A stretch of 64,000 bases of DNA, taken from assembly GCA_022828595.1 (NCBI GenBank), contig JAKGHH010000001.1, positions 73,590,401-73,654,400 on the forward strand, read 5' to 3'. This DNA is from Nelumbo lutea. Taxonomy: Eukaryota > Streptophyta > Magnoliopsida > Proteales > Nelumbonaceae. Below are positions 37,069 through 48,560 of this stretch, piece by piece. The notes beneath the pieces were generated by a model. It did no database searches, was not told where the DNA came from, and was given only the letters and a program-made list of their open reading frames with translations. The stretch's first letter is position 1. Each line of letters begins with the position of its first letter. A program made the translations under genes and the position numbers.

Positions 37069-37136
37069 AGACAGAAAATTGCAAAATTAGATTGCAAGAG
37101 AGCGAGTTCACATCAGCTGAATTTGTAACCGAATGG
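37069..37136. repeat. 68-bp direct repeat, left copy, flanking a LINE
   Basis: From AGACAGAAAATTGCAAAATT to TTTGTAACCGAATGG. An almost identical copy (one mismatch by eye) is at 39184-39251. The LINE-related block lies exactly between them, so this is most simply a very long target-site duplication. Confidence 0.8.
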
Positions 37137-39183
37137 GAATATAATGCCATGAAGAATATCCTAAAAGTCTATGAAGAAGTATTGGGGCAAGCAATCAATT
37201 TTTAGAAGTCGGGTGTGTTTTTCAGCTCAATTGTGCCTTAGGATGTGAAGGCTAGAGTGACTATCATGTTGGGGGTTGTTAATCCTATTAAGACAGGGAG
37301 GTACTTAAGCTTGCCTTCTCTGATAGGTAGGAAGAAGAAGGAAGTCTTCAGATTTATCAGGGATTGTCTATGGTAGAGATTGCAGGGTTGGAAGAGTAAG
37401 CTTTTGTCTCGTGCAGGTAAGGAAATTTTAATTAAATCTATGGCTCAAGTTGTCCCCTCCTATTGCATGAGTACCTTTATGATTCATGTCTCTCTTAGCA
37501 AAGAGTTTGAGAGAATGATGAACTCATTTTGGTGGGGTAATTCCAACTCTAATGGCGGGGGCATTAAATGACTTAGATGGGAGAAGCTTGTGTAAGGAAG
37601 GAAGAAGGTGGTATGGTGTTTAGAGATATGCAAGATTTCAACTTAGTAATGCTTGCGAAGCAAGGTTGGAATATCCTTTCCAACCTAGATGCTCTTGTTT
37701 GTTGTGTTTTCAAGGCTAAATACTTCCCCAGGGGGGATTTTCTAGCAGCCCAATGTGGGCATAATCCAAGTTATACTTGGAAAAGCATCTGGCATTCTCG
37801 CATTATTTTGGAGAAGGGTTATAGGTGGAGAATTGGGAATGGGCAGCATATCCGTGTGTGGGATGATTCGTGGCTTAAGGAGATGGGCAATTTTAAGGTT
37901 CATTCGCTTAGAGTTGAGGGGCTTGAAGATATTGTGGTTTCAAACCTATGGATTCCAGGCCACAAGGAATGGGATGTCGAAATGATTCATGAGCTTTTCA
38001 GCCCAAGGGATGCTAGTGCAATTTTGAATATACCCTTGTCTTATGCTAGTCAAGAGGACCGACTAATTTGGCATTTCTCACAAAATGGGGCATATTCAGT
38101 AAAGTCAGGATATAGGGTTGCAAGGGATCTTAATACCACTATCTCTCAAGCTGTTATTTCGAGTGGATGGGATAAACTGTGGAAGCTTCCTATTCCGCCT
38201 AAGGTAAAGAGCTTTGTTTGGCAGATTTGTAGGGAGTGTTTGTCCTGTAAAGACCAGCTTGCTAGGCATGGCATCCAGTTAGATACTTCATGTCATCTCT
38301 GTAATACTAATGTTGAAAGTCTGAGCCATGTCTTGTTATCATGTCCGTATGCTCAAGCTTGTTGGTCTAAGGCTAGCATCAGCGTAAATGTATCGAATCA
38401 CGCCTCTTTTGTTGATTGTCTTCTTGAGTTTTTAGCAAAAACTGATTATGACAATTTTGGACGTGCTTGCATGGTTTTGTGGAGCATCTGGTCTCAACGT
38501 AACTCTAAGCTGTGGAGGAATAATTTTAAGTTGCTTGATCATGCTGTTACTAGGAGTTTGCAGCTTTTTCATGATTGGAAGCAAGCTCAAATACAGAAGT
38601 GGTTGGGCATGGTTATTAATCTTAACCACCAAGGTAACGGTAATTGGCATGCTCCCCCTCCTGGTTCCTTCAAGTGTAATGTTGATGCTGCCTCTTTCAT
38701 GATCTGTAACCTCACTGGGTTTGGGATAGTTATACATGATGAGCTTGGTGCTTTCATGAAAGGTTACATGTCCACAGTTCCTGGTCTATTTGTTTCGAAA
38801 GAAGGGGAAGTAATGGCCCTTATAGCAGCAATTAAATGGGTGACTAGCATGGATATCCAGAATGTGATATTTGAAACTGATGCCCTAGTAGTATGGAAAG
38901 TCCTTCGTGCTCCTGCTTCGGACCTGTCCGAATTTGTCTCCCTCGTTCACGAGTGTTTCTTGTTGTTACATCAAGGTGTAAACTTCTCGGTGGCTTGTGT
39001 CAAAAGACAATCTAACACCGTGGCCCACAGCTTAGCTAGGGCTTCTTGTCGTTTCGTTAATCCTTGTATCTGGCATGAGCCTCCAACATTTGTGGAGGAA
39101 TTGCTTGTTTGTGATATTTTTGGTTGATTAATGCATTGTAGTTTATTCTCAAAAAAAAGTATAATTTACTAATTTACTAATTT
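37137..39183 (+). pseudogene. 5'-truncated LINE (L1-type): end of RT, zf-RVT and RNase H domains
   Basis: Coding fragments start around 37170 (VTIMLGVVNPIKTGRYLSLP, then SLIGRKKKEVFRFI), pass a stop in RDCLW*RLQGWKSKLLSRAG, and reach SYCMSTFMIHVSLS. A stop follows near 37570. The next frame, 37577-39127, is open for 516 codons. It holds the zinc-finger-like CHLCNTNVESLSHVLLSCPY of plant LINE reverse transcriptases and a C-terminal RNase H domain (FKCNVDAASFMICNLTGFGI; VIFETDALVVWKVL; VKRQSNTVAHSLARAS). It ends with a short A run near 39154. The endonuclease and most of the RT are absent, so it is a dead 5'-truncated copy with an unusually long surviving frame. Confidence 0.88.
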
Positions 39184-39251
39184 AGACAGAAAATTGCAAA
39201 ATTAGATTGCAAGAGAGCGAGTTCACATAAGCTGAATTTGTAACCGAATGG
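39184..39251. repeat. 68-bp direct repeat, right copy, flanking a LINE
   Basis: Matches 37069-37136 apart from one C/A difference (CACATCAGCT versus CACATAAGCT). A second small repeat, TATAATTTACTAATTTA, occurs just before (about 39161) and again about 20 bp after this copy (about 39271). Confidence 0.8.
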
Positions 39252-39601
39252 TATTTATTTGTGGTTTTTAAGTATAATTTACTAATTTAGTAAGGAGGCC
39301 TAATCATTTAAGGTTTTTTAATTAACTATTTTTTAAGTGTTAACATTTTTAATTTGACAAAATGTGGATACTCCGGGGGCGTTATAGTAATGCAATGTCC
39401 CTTCTCTGTGGACAAAATTCTAGATATGCACTTATTGTTGTGGAATGTCATCAAGGGACATTAACAAAATATGATTTTGTCCATTTGGCTCTATTTGTTT
39501 GTAGCGCAAATCTGAACAAATGCAAATTTTGCAGCCGGTTCAGTTTAGCATCTATTTGCTTGTAATTATGATTCGCACTCTTCGTAAAAAACTGTATTTT
39601 T

Positions 39602-39870
39602 ATCTCATTTGCACTTTCAGGGGGTGTAAATTGATGCAAAATTTGCATCACCTTTCTCCATCAATTTTCTCTTATTTATAGTTTGACCACGTTTCTTACC
39701 TCACTACCAAATGAACAACCCTCCTCTACCCCTATTTTATTTCATATAAGTGGAAATCACATCATTTTACTTTCTATTTTGTATATAAAAAATAAATAAG
39801 AGAAAAGTCAAATATGAAGTAACATTTGCATTTTCATACATTTACACCAGTGCAAAATTGCAAATGAGAT
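39602..39870. repeat. Inverted-repeat MITE-like element
   Basis: ATCTCATTTGCACTTTCAGG then GGGTGTAAATTGATG on the left pairs with the reverse complement of CATACATTTACACCAGTG then CAAAATTGCAAATGAGAT on the right. Short, AT-rich, no coding capacity. The superfamily is uncertain because I found no clear duplication. Confidence 0.4.
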
Positions 39871-40897
39871 GACCCTTCAGAAAAAAAAACGTTAATGCGA
39901 TCAGTTTAATTATTGCAATACAGTGGCAGTAGGTAAATATTAGGGAGAATGACTGATCATCCCAGCTCAGAATTCTTTAGGCCCACTGTACATGGGGCAT
40001 GAATCCTGCCCATGGATTGATGCCAAATCCATAGGCAGGATGTGGTTTATAGAGGGTTACTAGTAGACTATGGGGCTGTAATTCAGAATTCTGCAGTGAG
40101 CTGCAAAGTATCCGCTGCCCTTGGCTTTGTGAAGTGGGGCCCGCATCCAACCCATAAGCAATGTTTGGTATAACAGGAGAGGCCGAAATTGATTTTTTTA
40201 AACAACTCGTGCTCTCTCTCTTTAACCTTCATTTAGTGGCTTCTTTAGTGCAGCTCAGTAAAGCAACTTAACCAAAATTTGTGCTTCTTTAAACCAAGAT
40301 TGCTGAGTGTTGGTGATAAATAGCAATGTTTGTGGATGTGTTAGAAATAGGGTTGTAACTTGTAAGGTACTACGATCTAAATCAAGTTTATTTATCCATA
40401 AAAATCCTTTTCTTTATTCTGGAATCTATTATGACTTCTTTTTTTTTTTTGCTTAATCTTCAATACTATTGCTAGTTTGAGGTGATATTCCTTGTGTAAA
40501 TTTGATGGCCTTCTTCAATCTCATTTATGTCCAATTGGTTGTTTATTAAGCCCATTTACTGATTTACATTTGAAATTCTGCTTTTGATTTAAAAATGAGT
40601 AAATCATCATTTATCACTCATTAGTTGTTTACATGAGTATTTTTCTTTATATAACTTTTACATTTTAAAACTTTCATAATAACAAAAATACCCCTCACGC
40701 CAATATTCAAAGATAAGATCTAATCAGACCTCTAAGTATCATCAGACTTGGTTTAGAAGTATAGACTTAGAGTGTTAAAGGGCTTAACCAATTCTTTATT
40801 CGTATATTTACGGTGTCCTTTTCTGATTTGAAATTTGAACTGCTGATGAAATCTGCCAATTGTAAGGGATTAAGATCATCCTTAGATTTATTTGCTG

Positions 40898-40921
40898 TTT
40901 TTTTTTTTTTTTTTTTTTTTC
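40898..40921. repeat. Long poly-T tract
   Basis: A run of more than 20 T between the LINE region and the 3' end of the demethylase gene. It may be the tail of a minus-strand retroposon, but nothing beside it supports that. Confidence 0.5.
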
Positions 40922-41351
40922 TAAGGGTTGGGTTCTGAATTTTATCATCACATCATGCTAAAAATTTTTAAGTGGCATGTGACAAATTCAAAAGTAAGAA
41001 AGCAGAGAGAGTTTCTACCAACCAAAAATGAAGAAAGAAAAGAAAGTGGGAAATAAGATATGGGTTTTACTATGCCTAATTTGAAATGTCGTTAGTTACA
41101 AAAATGCCTCTGGATTTAGCTATATATTACAATCTCACCGCAGGATTGGATCAACTCCCTGCCCTCCTAAATAAAATGAAGGAAAACTAAGCATTTGGGA
41201 AAAACAAGAAATGTTTAAGTTGATCCTTGGGATAGGGTCAGGTTGAAAACCGAGGTGTTGGTGGTGGTATAAACAGTAAATATTTGGGGTGATCGGCTTA
41301 TAATTTCTCATTTAGATAGTTTATATAGATTCCCCGGTTTGAAACAGATTA

Positions 41352-44300
41352 TCAGTGTAAAATGGGCACCAAGTCTTGCAAGTCCTTCACAGCTTGGTTA
41401 ACCGCATGAAGAATCATCTTCTTTACCTGTTCAACATGAGAGAATCAAGAAAATAATGAATCAACCCAGCCTGTAAAATAATATGAAATATATTTAAGGT
41501 TGTAGGTCCAGAAGTCTGGGCTGGATCAGCTCATGATCACCCCTAGGCCCTGGCCCAAAGTGACCCTTGAGTATCAACATACTTGATACTGTGATTTGTC
41601 TGATTGGTAAGGGTTGCTACAGTAGGGGCAAACTATAGCGGCTGAAACATGGAAAAGAGTTTTTTTTTTCCTTGGCTGAAGAACATGCAAAGGTTCTTTA
41701 CCTCTAGTTTATCTTCTCTGGCCCTGTGATTTTTGGGAAGTTGCCGGAACTCATCAGACAGAAGGAAGCACTGGTGGATATTTTCAGGTGAGACAAAGTC
41801 AAGAGCAACTTTGGTGCATGACTGTTGCAGGTTGAGAAACAAAAGAATCAAAACATTGCCCAATAAGCAAGAAACTAATGCGGGTCAAAATCTGTTCTTT
41901 TTTTTTTTTTTTTTTTAAATGAATTGCTTTGCTTAGTACCTTGAGATTTCGGACCTGATGTGGACATCCAGCAGGAATAAATACTGCTTCCCCAACTCTT
42001 TGCTCAAATGTCCATGGTTCAACCCCTGCAAAATTTAAGGACCCCCATAAGTTAATGAGAAACCAAAAATGTGTCTGAAATTTAACAAAAATAATGTGAA
42101 TACATACCAAATTCCTCTTTTAGCTTCCTTTTGTGCTCCAGTGTCAAATAGAAGGCTTGGTCATGAATAGGATGAATAACCTGAATAAATGATAATAATA
42201 AAATAAACAGGGATTTTCAGAAACTCGTATTCTTGTATATCTGCAGCATTACAAGTAATTACAACATTACCTGCTCAACTGGAGAACAATAAATGTGCCT
42301 AAATTCTTTTGAATGCTTTCTAAGGTAGGCCTGTAGCTTACCACCATCTTCTCTCCGGAAGATGTCCCACAGAGCACCACCTGTTTCCTCATTGCTTCCT
42401 TCTCGGGGGAAGCCAGGAAAGGTTGTCTCTTGACTCTCTTCCTCATTATCTTCTTTTGAAATTCCAGTTGCTTCACTAGTTTCGATTGTCATGCTACCAA
42501 CATTTGCAGTTTTGGATGTAGCATAAGTTTTTCTATTGGTGTATACTTCAAATTCAAAACATTCATCACTAACACGATCTAAGTGAATTGTACTCAGGTG
42601 CTCTCTTTCATCTTGAGCTCTATGCTTCTTTTTCAACTTATTTATTGCAGATTGCTGCTCTTTAGTTGGCACTACTTCTGATGAGTGTGTTAGAATATTC
42701 ACCTGAATCAATTAGAAAATCTATTAGAAATAAAGGTAATAAAAATACTTGGTGCTTAAACAGAGTATAAGCTTGTCAAGACAAGTTCAAATATGTTTCA
42801 GTGAATGTACTGTACTTGCAAAAGAATTAACTTTGATGGTGTCTTTATACATTCTACATATGACTGACCATAACCCAAACTATTCAGATGTTGTGTCACA
42901 TTTTGGTTTTAGCAAGAGACAACAAATTACATTTGTTTGAACAAATCCAAAATCACATAACAAAATCATTTAAAAGCACCAACTTTGGATAATTGGCAAC
43001 AATCCCTTAACATACCAAAATGAAAGGCCTTGGAATTGCATTCATATCCCCCTCTTTTTTCCTACCAAAAAATAAAATCATTTTGCCCTTTCAGCTAGCA
43101 TGATTTGAGCAGCTATGGACCAAAAATGGAATCAACATTTAAAAATTTTGACATCTAAATAGAACTAGCACCCTCTCGCCAGCCATGGGTAAACTATTTC
43201 ATCTATTTAGACTTGTAGAATCTGCAACTTTGGTGGGCCTAAACCATGCCTAGATTTGACCAACCTGAGCATTTGCATGGGTTGGGCTTGGGCCTGAGAG
43301 ATAAGGCTTGACCTAGCTTGGGTTGTGCTTGAATTGAGGCCTTGGACTAAACCATGCCTAGCTTTGACCAACCTGAGAATTTGCATGGGTTGGGCTTGAA
43401 TTTTGGGCCTTTGAATGGGCTTAGGCCTGAGATCAGGCTTGACCTAGCTCGGATTGTGCTTGGATTGAGGCCTTGGCCTGGGTAGACTGATCCTAGCACA
43501 TGCACATGCCCAGACCCATAAAACCCAACCCAGGCCCATTTGACCTTTTTAACATAATATGAACCCTTGTGTATTTGCACTATGTATATATGCATATGCT
43601 ACATATTTATGATATGTTTGCATTTCTAGAATACCTGTTAAACTCTTCTTGCAGGTGGAGGGTTTATAATGTTTCAATTCTTTTGGAAACTTACAAACTA
43701 AATCATAATTATCCACTACAAAGAGGTACAATTTCAGAATCTAAACAGATAATAGATGGGGAAATTTTTATAAATAATAGCACTAATATTTCCATTTTTG
43801 TTTATGGGTAACACAAATTTATGAGTAGAATCCATATCGTATTAATAAATAATCTGGTATTTGATGTACTATTTGCTTAAAAGGGCAACAATATTGAGAA
43901 GCAATAATAATATTACTGGTTTAGATGGCAACATTGTTGTTGAGAAATCAAGATGTCATCTAATTGCTCAATGGCTATAGGTGTAAAACAGGCCAGGCTG
44001 CCCATGGACTGTGCTTGGCACAACCCACATATTCTGTATTTTTTCTTCATAAAAAAGGAAAAATCATGCTGGCCCAGGCCTGTGCTGGGCCCTATTTGAT
44101 GTACTATTTGCTTAAAAGGGCAACAATATTGAGAAGCAATAATAATATTACTGGTTTAGATGGCAACACTGTTGTTGAGAAATCAAGATGTCATCTAATT
44201 GCTTGATGGCTATAGGTGTAAAACAGGCCAGGCTGCCCATGGACTGTGCTTGGTACAACCCACATATTCTGTATTTTTTCTTCATAAAAAAAGAAAAATC

Positions 44301-47300
44301 ATGCTGGCCCAGGCCTGTGCTGGGCCCCTCCCTGCACTTTCGTGCCGTGCCAGCAAGACCTACATTACACCTATATTGATGGCACCTTTTGTATATCTAA
44401 TTGAACATTTTTCAGTATGGATATGATATTCGTCCTTGACCCATGCCTAAGCATGTCAGTACATTGGGTGTGCATGCATGGAGAGAGAGAGAGAGAGAGA
44501 GAGGGAGGGGGGATGTATCTGAGTTTTTTTTTTTCATCTATTTTCTATTTCTTTTTCAATGAAGATCCTCAGGAAACAAGTCTGCTAGAAATGCAGTTTC
44601 AATTAGATAAATTCAAAGTCATGCTTAAGCAACAGGAAGTTTAGTGAAACATCGAAATATCAGATGGCATAGGCATGTGAAATTGCAATTAAACATTACC
44701 GCATCTGATAGATCACAATGAAGCTTAGTCACGGAATCCCCTCTTCCAAGCTCTTCGGCAATCCCATAAGCTATATAAGTTTTTGGCCCTAAGTCTGGCT
44801 TTAAGGTATCCTGTGGTAGTTTTACAGCAAGATTAAGTAAACCAGACTTAGGATTTGTGTATTCCTGGAAAGGCAATGCACTGATGAATTCATCACAATG
44901 GCGTGGTAAGAGATCCTCAAATTTATCAGATGGAGGCCAGTCCTTTAGCTTGAGCATCTCAGGCCATAAATTATCATATGTTCTACCTTCCATATACCCT
45001 TTGAAAAACTGGTAGGTGTTAATCTTAACCTGCAGAACATTACTAAATTCAGTGTACAACAATGACAATTTAAATGATTCATATTACACACCAAAGCCTA
45101 CGCAGTTACACTACAATCATCCAACATTGTTTAAGTCAAAAGTTGGGAAAGCTAACCTCACAACCAGCTAGACAGTCAATGGCCTTTACTTGAGACAGTT
45201 TTGATCCATTGTTTGTATCCATATTGTCACATAATGCACGCCACATGACCATTGGCTCCCAGCTCAAGCCAGATGTCTGCTCAAGCACATTTCGAACAAT
45301 AACAGGTTCACCATTGACCCAATGTATCTGGAAGTTTACTAGTTCCTCCTCCTTAAGAATGTCTCTTGCAGATGGACAGTATAAATAATTGTCCTTGGAG
45401 TCTTTTCTGGAAGCTGCTTTCCTTAACATCCCGGCATCCCTGTGGTAGTTTTTCTTGGAAGGTTGTTCAACCCTGTATCTCCTTGCTATTTCTTCTGCTT
45501 CTGCTACTAAATCTGAAACCCAATCTTTTGGAAAAATTTGCTTAAGGTCCATTCTGTCATATCCACAGCCACCCAATTCCTTTGGGGGACAAGCAATGCT
45601 TCCATCATCATTGGCTTTCCATTCATTCAACATATCAAGATGATCTGTAGATCTCTTCACAAAAGTAGAACATGGAAGAGGGTTTCCACCATGAATGTAA
45701 TCATATCCTCTGTTCGGATAATGGATAAAAACTTCTTGGGGACCTCCTAACAGGTTTTCCTCACGGAGTTCCCGGCAACAACTAAGACAGAGTTCATAAG
45801 AGCAGTTCGGGCAACTTCTATGAAGATCAGCAATTGAAGTGGCACAATTGTCACTGTTGCACCAATCAGGAATGAATCTGTAAACTGGATAAAACAAGAG
45901 AATGCAAAATATAGAATGAGATACTCCAAGCAAAGAAGAAATGTATACCAGTATACACGCTCATCATTGCGACAATTGGCTAGTGGCAATTCAATTTCAG
46001 ATAAGGTTAACCCTGAGTAAGCAAATGATATGTTAATAATTAAAGAATCTCAGAAGACCACTAAAATTCAATGTTGTAAAATCAACACCTTGAATTCTAG
46101 CCTCGATTTCCATTTCCTTATATTGTTCACTGTGTATTTTTTTCAGAAATGGAAGGAGACAGTGGATCAAATACTGAGTGCGGTGGGCCTTTTCTTGATG
46201 TGTAATCTCCCTCTGTGAGATCTAAAAAAATAAACAATGAAAGAGATAGTATCAGAACATTGCCCAGGAACATGGAAATCAAAATTCTCTTTTTGGTAGA
46301 GTAAAACAAGAACATACCTTAAGATTTCCACTGATATGCAAACATGCAGTACAGTTGCAATTCCCACGGCAGAAAGGGCAATTTTCTGCAACTTCTTTGG
46401 ATGACATCTGAGGATACCTGTTAAGAGGAAAAAGAAAATCACAACGGGAGCATAATAAAGATCATACAGGTGATATTGCGCATAATTTGTAAAAGTGGAA
46501 TGATGTTGACAGATTCCTAGAATTGAAAACTTGTATCTAGAGGGGAAGAAGGAAAATGATTAGAGAAGCTCACCATTTTTTAATGCATTGGAGACAGTAC
46601 AGTTTCTCCTTACACTTGTAGCATGGAATGAACATTAGTCTATCTTTTCTTTTGCACTGATGGCAGCATCTTATGCCCTTTTGTTTCTTTCTCCGCTTTT
46701 GGAACAAATCCTAGAACCAGGAACCTTCAGTATAATAGAAGGGAAATACATAGCAAACCACATGGAAACAAAAGAATGGTAAAAGACTTAAGAGTGGTTG
46801 CTTGCCTTTTCTTGCCATGAAGCGTATCTCTGGGCATTACTTCCATAACCATTCAAAACTGTAACTGAGGATGAAGGAGAAGAGGATGGAGATGATGGTG
46901 AAGAAGATACATAAGAAGAGAAAATTCTGGGATCAGAATCTCTCTCTACTTTTTCTTTCAAACTTCTGGCCTTTCTCACGACATGAGAACCTCTATAGCC
47001 CCTACAGGTTCTCTTCTTTATCAAAACTATATCCTCTTCATATTCATCACAGAGATCTTTCTTCTTATTGATGGTCCTCTTTCTTCGAAACATTTTCTTC
47101 TCCAGAATTCTATCAACAGCTGAAAACCTGATTACTTGGGTTCTGGCTTTTTTCTTAACTAAATTTTGTTCTTTTAATTGTTCTTCTAGTGATTTTTCTT
47201 TACCTTCAGTCTCCAAGAGTTCCTGTAATGTTCTCTTTGTTGAACACCCAACAGAACTTGAGATTTTTCGGATTCTCCTCATTTGACCTTTTATACCATG

Positions 47301-47333
47301 TTGCTCCAAGCGTGCTCCCTTTACAGTTTTCAT
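41352..47333 (-). CDS. JMJ25-like: JmjC-domain lysine demethylase, JMJ25/IBM1 (KDM3) type
   Basis: Coding exons: 47333-46806, 46710-46574, 46417-46318, 46221-46089, 46012-45949, 45853-45157, 45029-44700, 42702-42271, 42180-42108, 42025-41940, 41821-41702 and 41426-41352. They sum to 925 codons with stop. The family removes methyl groups from histone H3 lysine 9 in the nucleus, using Fe(II) and 2-oxoglutarate. Domains: a basic, Ser-rich N-terminus (1-176); a RING-like cysteine cluster at about 187-250 ([20 protein letters not shown] to [15 protein letters not shown]); a second cluster [18 protein letters not shown] around 322-340; and JmjC from about 555. The iron site is intact: HCD at His657/Asp659 (KLHCDLSDA) and His854 in [13 protein letters not shown] long Glu/Ser-rich insert (about 664-807) separates these, as in plant relatives. 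All introns are GT-AG except the first coding intron (GC-AG). Orthology to Arabidopsis IBM1 rather than a paralogue is not established. Confidence 0.93.
43858..44327. repeat. 235-bp tandem duplication in a demethylase intron
   Basis: 43858-44092 and 44093-44327 are nearly identical direct copies starting TATTTGATGTACTATTTGC and ending near GGCCTGTGCTGGGCC. I see only a handful of substitutions, so the event is recent. The unit joins ordinary intron sequence to the first ~117 bp of a hAT-like MITE, which is complete only in the right copy. It lies in the 2-kb intron between the exons carrying the HxD motif and the acidic insert. Confidence 0.9.
44211..44375. mobile_element. hAT-like MITE (165 bp) with perfect 8-bp duplication
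   Basis: Begins TATAGGTGTAAAACAGGCC and ends ACATTACACCTATA, flanked by TTGATGGC on both sides (44203-44210 and 44376-44383). A partial copy from 43976, preceded by TCAATGGC, arose by the tandem duplication. Ends resemble the element at 3989. Confidence 0.85.
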
Positions 47334-48440
47334 CGTAACTGGACAGAAAAAGCCAAAAAGATTCTTATGAAAACAGCAGCACTGGGATAATAGCTATGCT
47401 AGTTTTTTTTTCCTATATCCACCTGACTAATTTTGTACCCAGATCACAACCATTACATTGTCAACTATGGGATTCATTGTAATGAATAACAGTTGGCAAT
47501 TCAAAACACACAATTTTGGGTGGGTGGGGGGAGTTAAACCAACCAGTGGAGAGCTCAAGTTTAACATGATCTATCTAATACAACAGAACGTTTGAATGTG
47601 TGATCTTCTGGTGCCTAATATAGGTTGGGTTTGGATCATAAAGTCACTTAATATAATATACAGATCAAAGTAACAGCTTCAGTCGAAACAACTTAAATTT
47701 CAATTCAAAATTAATGTTCCCAAAGTTCCTATCCTGATTAAGTTTATAATCTATACAAGTCATCGAGCTGCTCTGCATTTTCAAACTTCAAAGTTGCTAT
47801 CGTGATCAATATATTTTCTATTTTATTCTCTCTTCGTTGTTTCTTTTTCGGAGCATCTAACAAAGAATTATTAGCAGTGAAAAGGCATGAAGTTATATAA
47901 GATGGCCACATTGTTTGGCATAGAGATGATTTTAATGCTAAAAAAATGGATATCGAGCTATATGAGCTTTAATACATCAATTGGTTCCTAATTTCCAGGA
48001 ATGGTGGATCCCATCCGGAATCCGGAATATCACACACCATTCAATGTCCTTGTTCTCCGTCAAAAGGTACAACATACATTGCAAGATCAAGAAAAAAGTG
48101 TTTATAAACTCGACTGAATACGTATAAGACTAAAAGGAGGAGTTGACTCAACTCAACCCGGCCTGATCAACCGCTGCAGAAGACAATGTACAGCGAGTTA
48201 GGATTATGCAAACTTGGAAGAGGATTACCTCGAACTGGGGACTCAACCCAACAAGACTGAGTCAGGTTGTCGAGTTTGAGGAGATCATATCCTGGATCAA
48301 GACTTCGGGAATCAGGACTGTTACATCAAACAAAACCCCCAAATGAAGACAATTGAGAAACAGAAGAATTAAATAAATAAATAAATAAAAGAAATCTCCA
48401 AGACGAGGAGAATTACATGAAAAACGATCGGCTGAATTAC

Positions 48441-48560
48441 CTGAACAACGATATTCCGAGAAATTGAGCTGGAAAGCGGAATCTCCAACGCCCGTTATTC
48501 TCTCGATTAGAGGTAGATTGGATGTGGATGACGGAGAGAGAGAGAGAGAGAGAGCAAAGA
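48441..48560 (-). promoter_or_regulatory. 5'-UTR exon and leader of the JmjC demethylase gene
   Basis: Upstream of the coding start, a non-coding exon ends at 48441 with a good donor (GTTCAG then GTAATT). The matching acceptor, TTTTTCTGTCCAG, lies just before 47338, five bases ahead of the ATG. This implies a leader intron of about 1.1 kb. The leader or core promoter contains a (GA)n/(CT)n microsatellite at about 48536-48554. The exact transcription start is not visible. Confidence 0.6.

Noticed and set aside
43858..44327. CRISPR-like or satellite array
   Set aside because: Only two 235-bp units; it is a simple tandem duplication in a plant intron.
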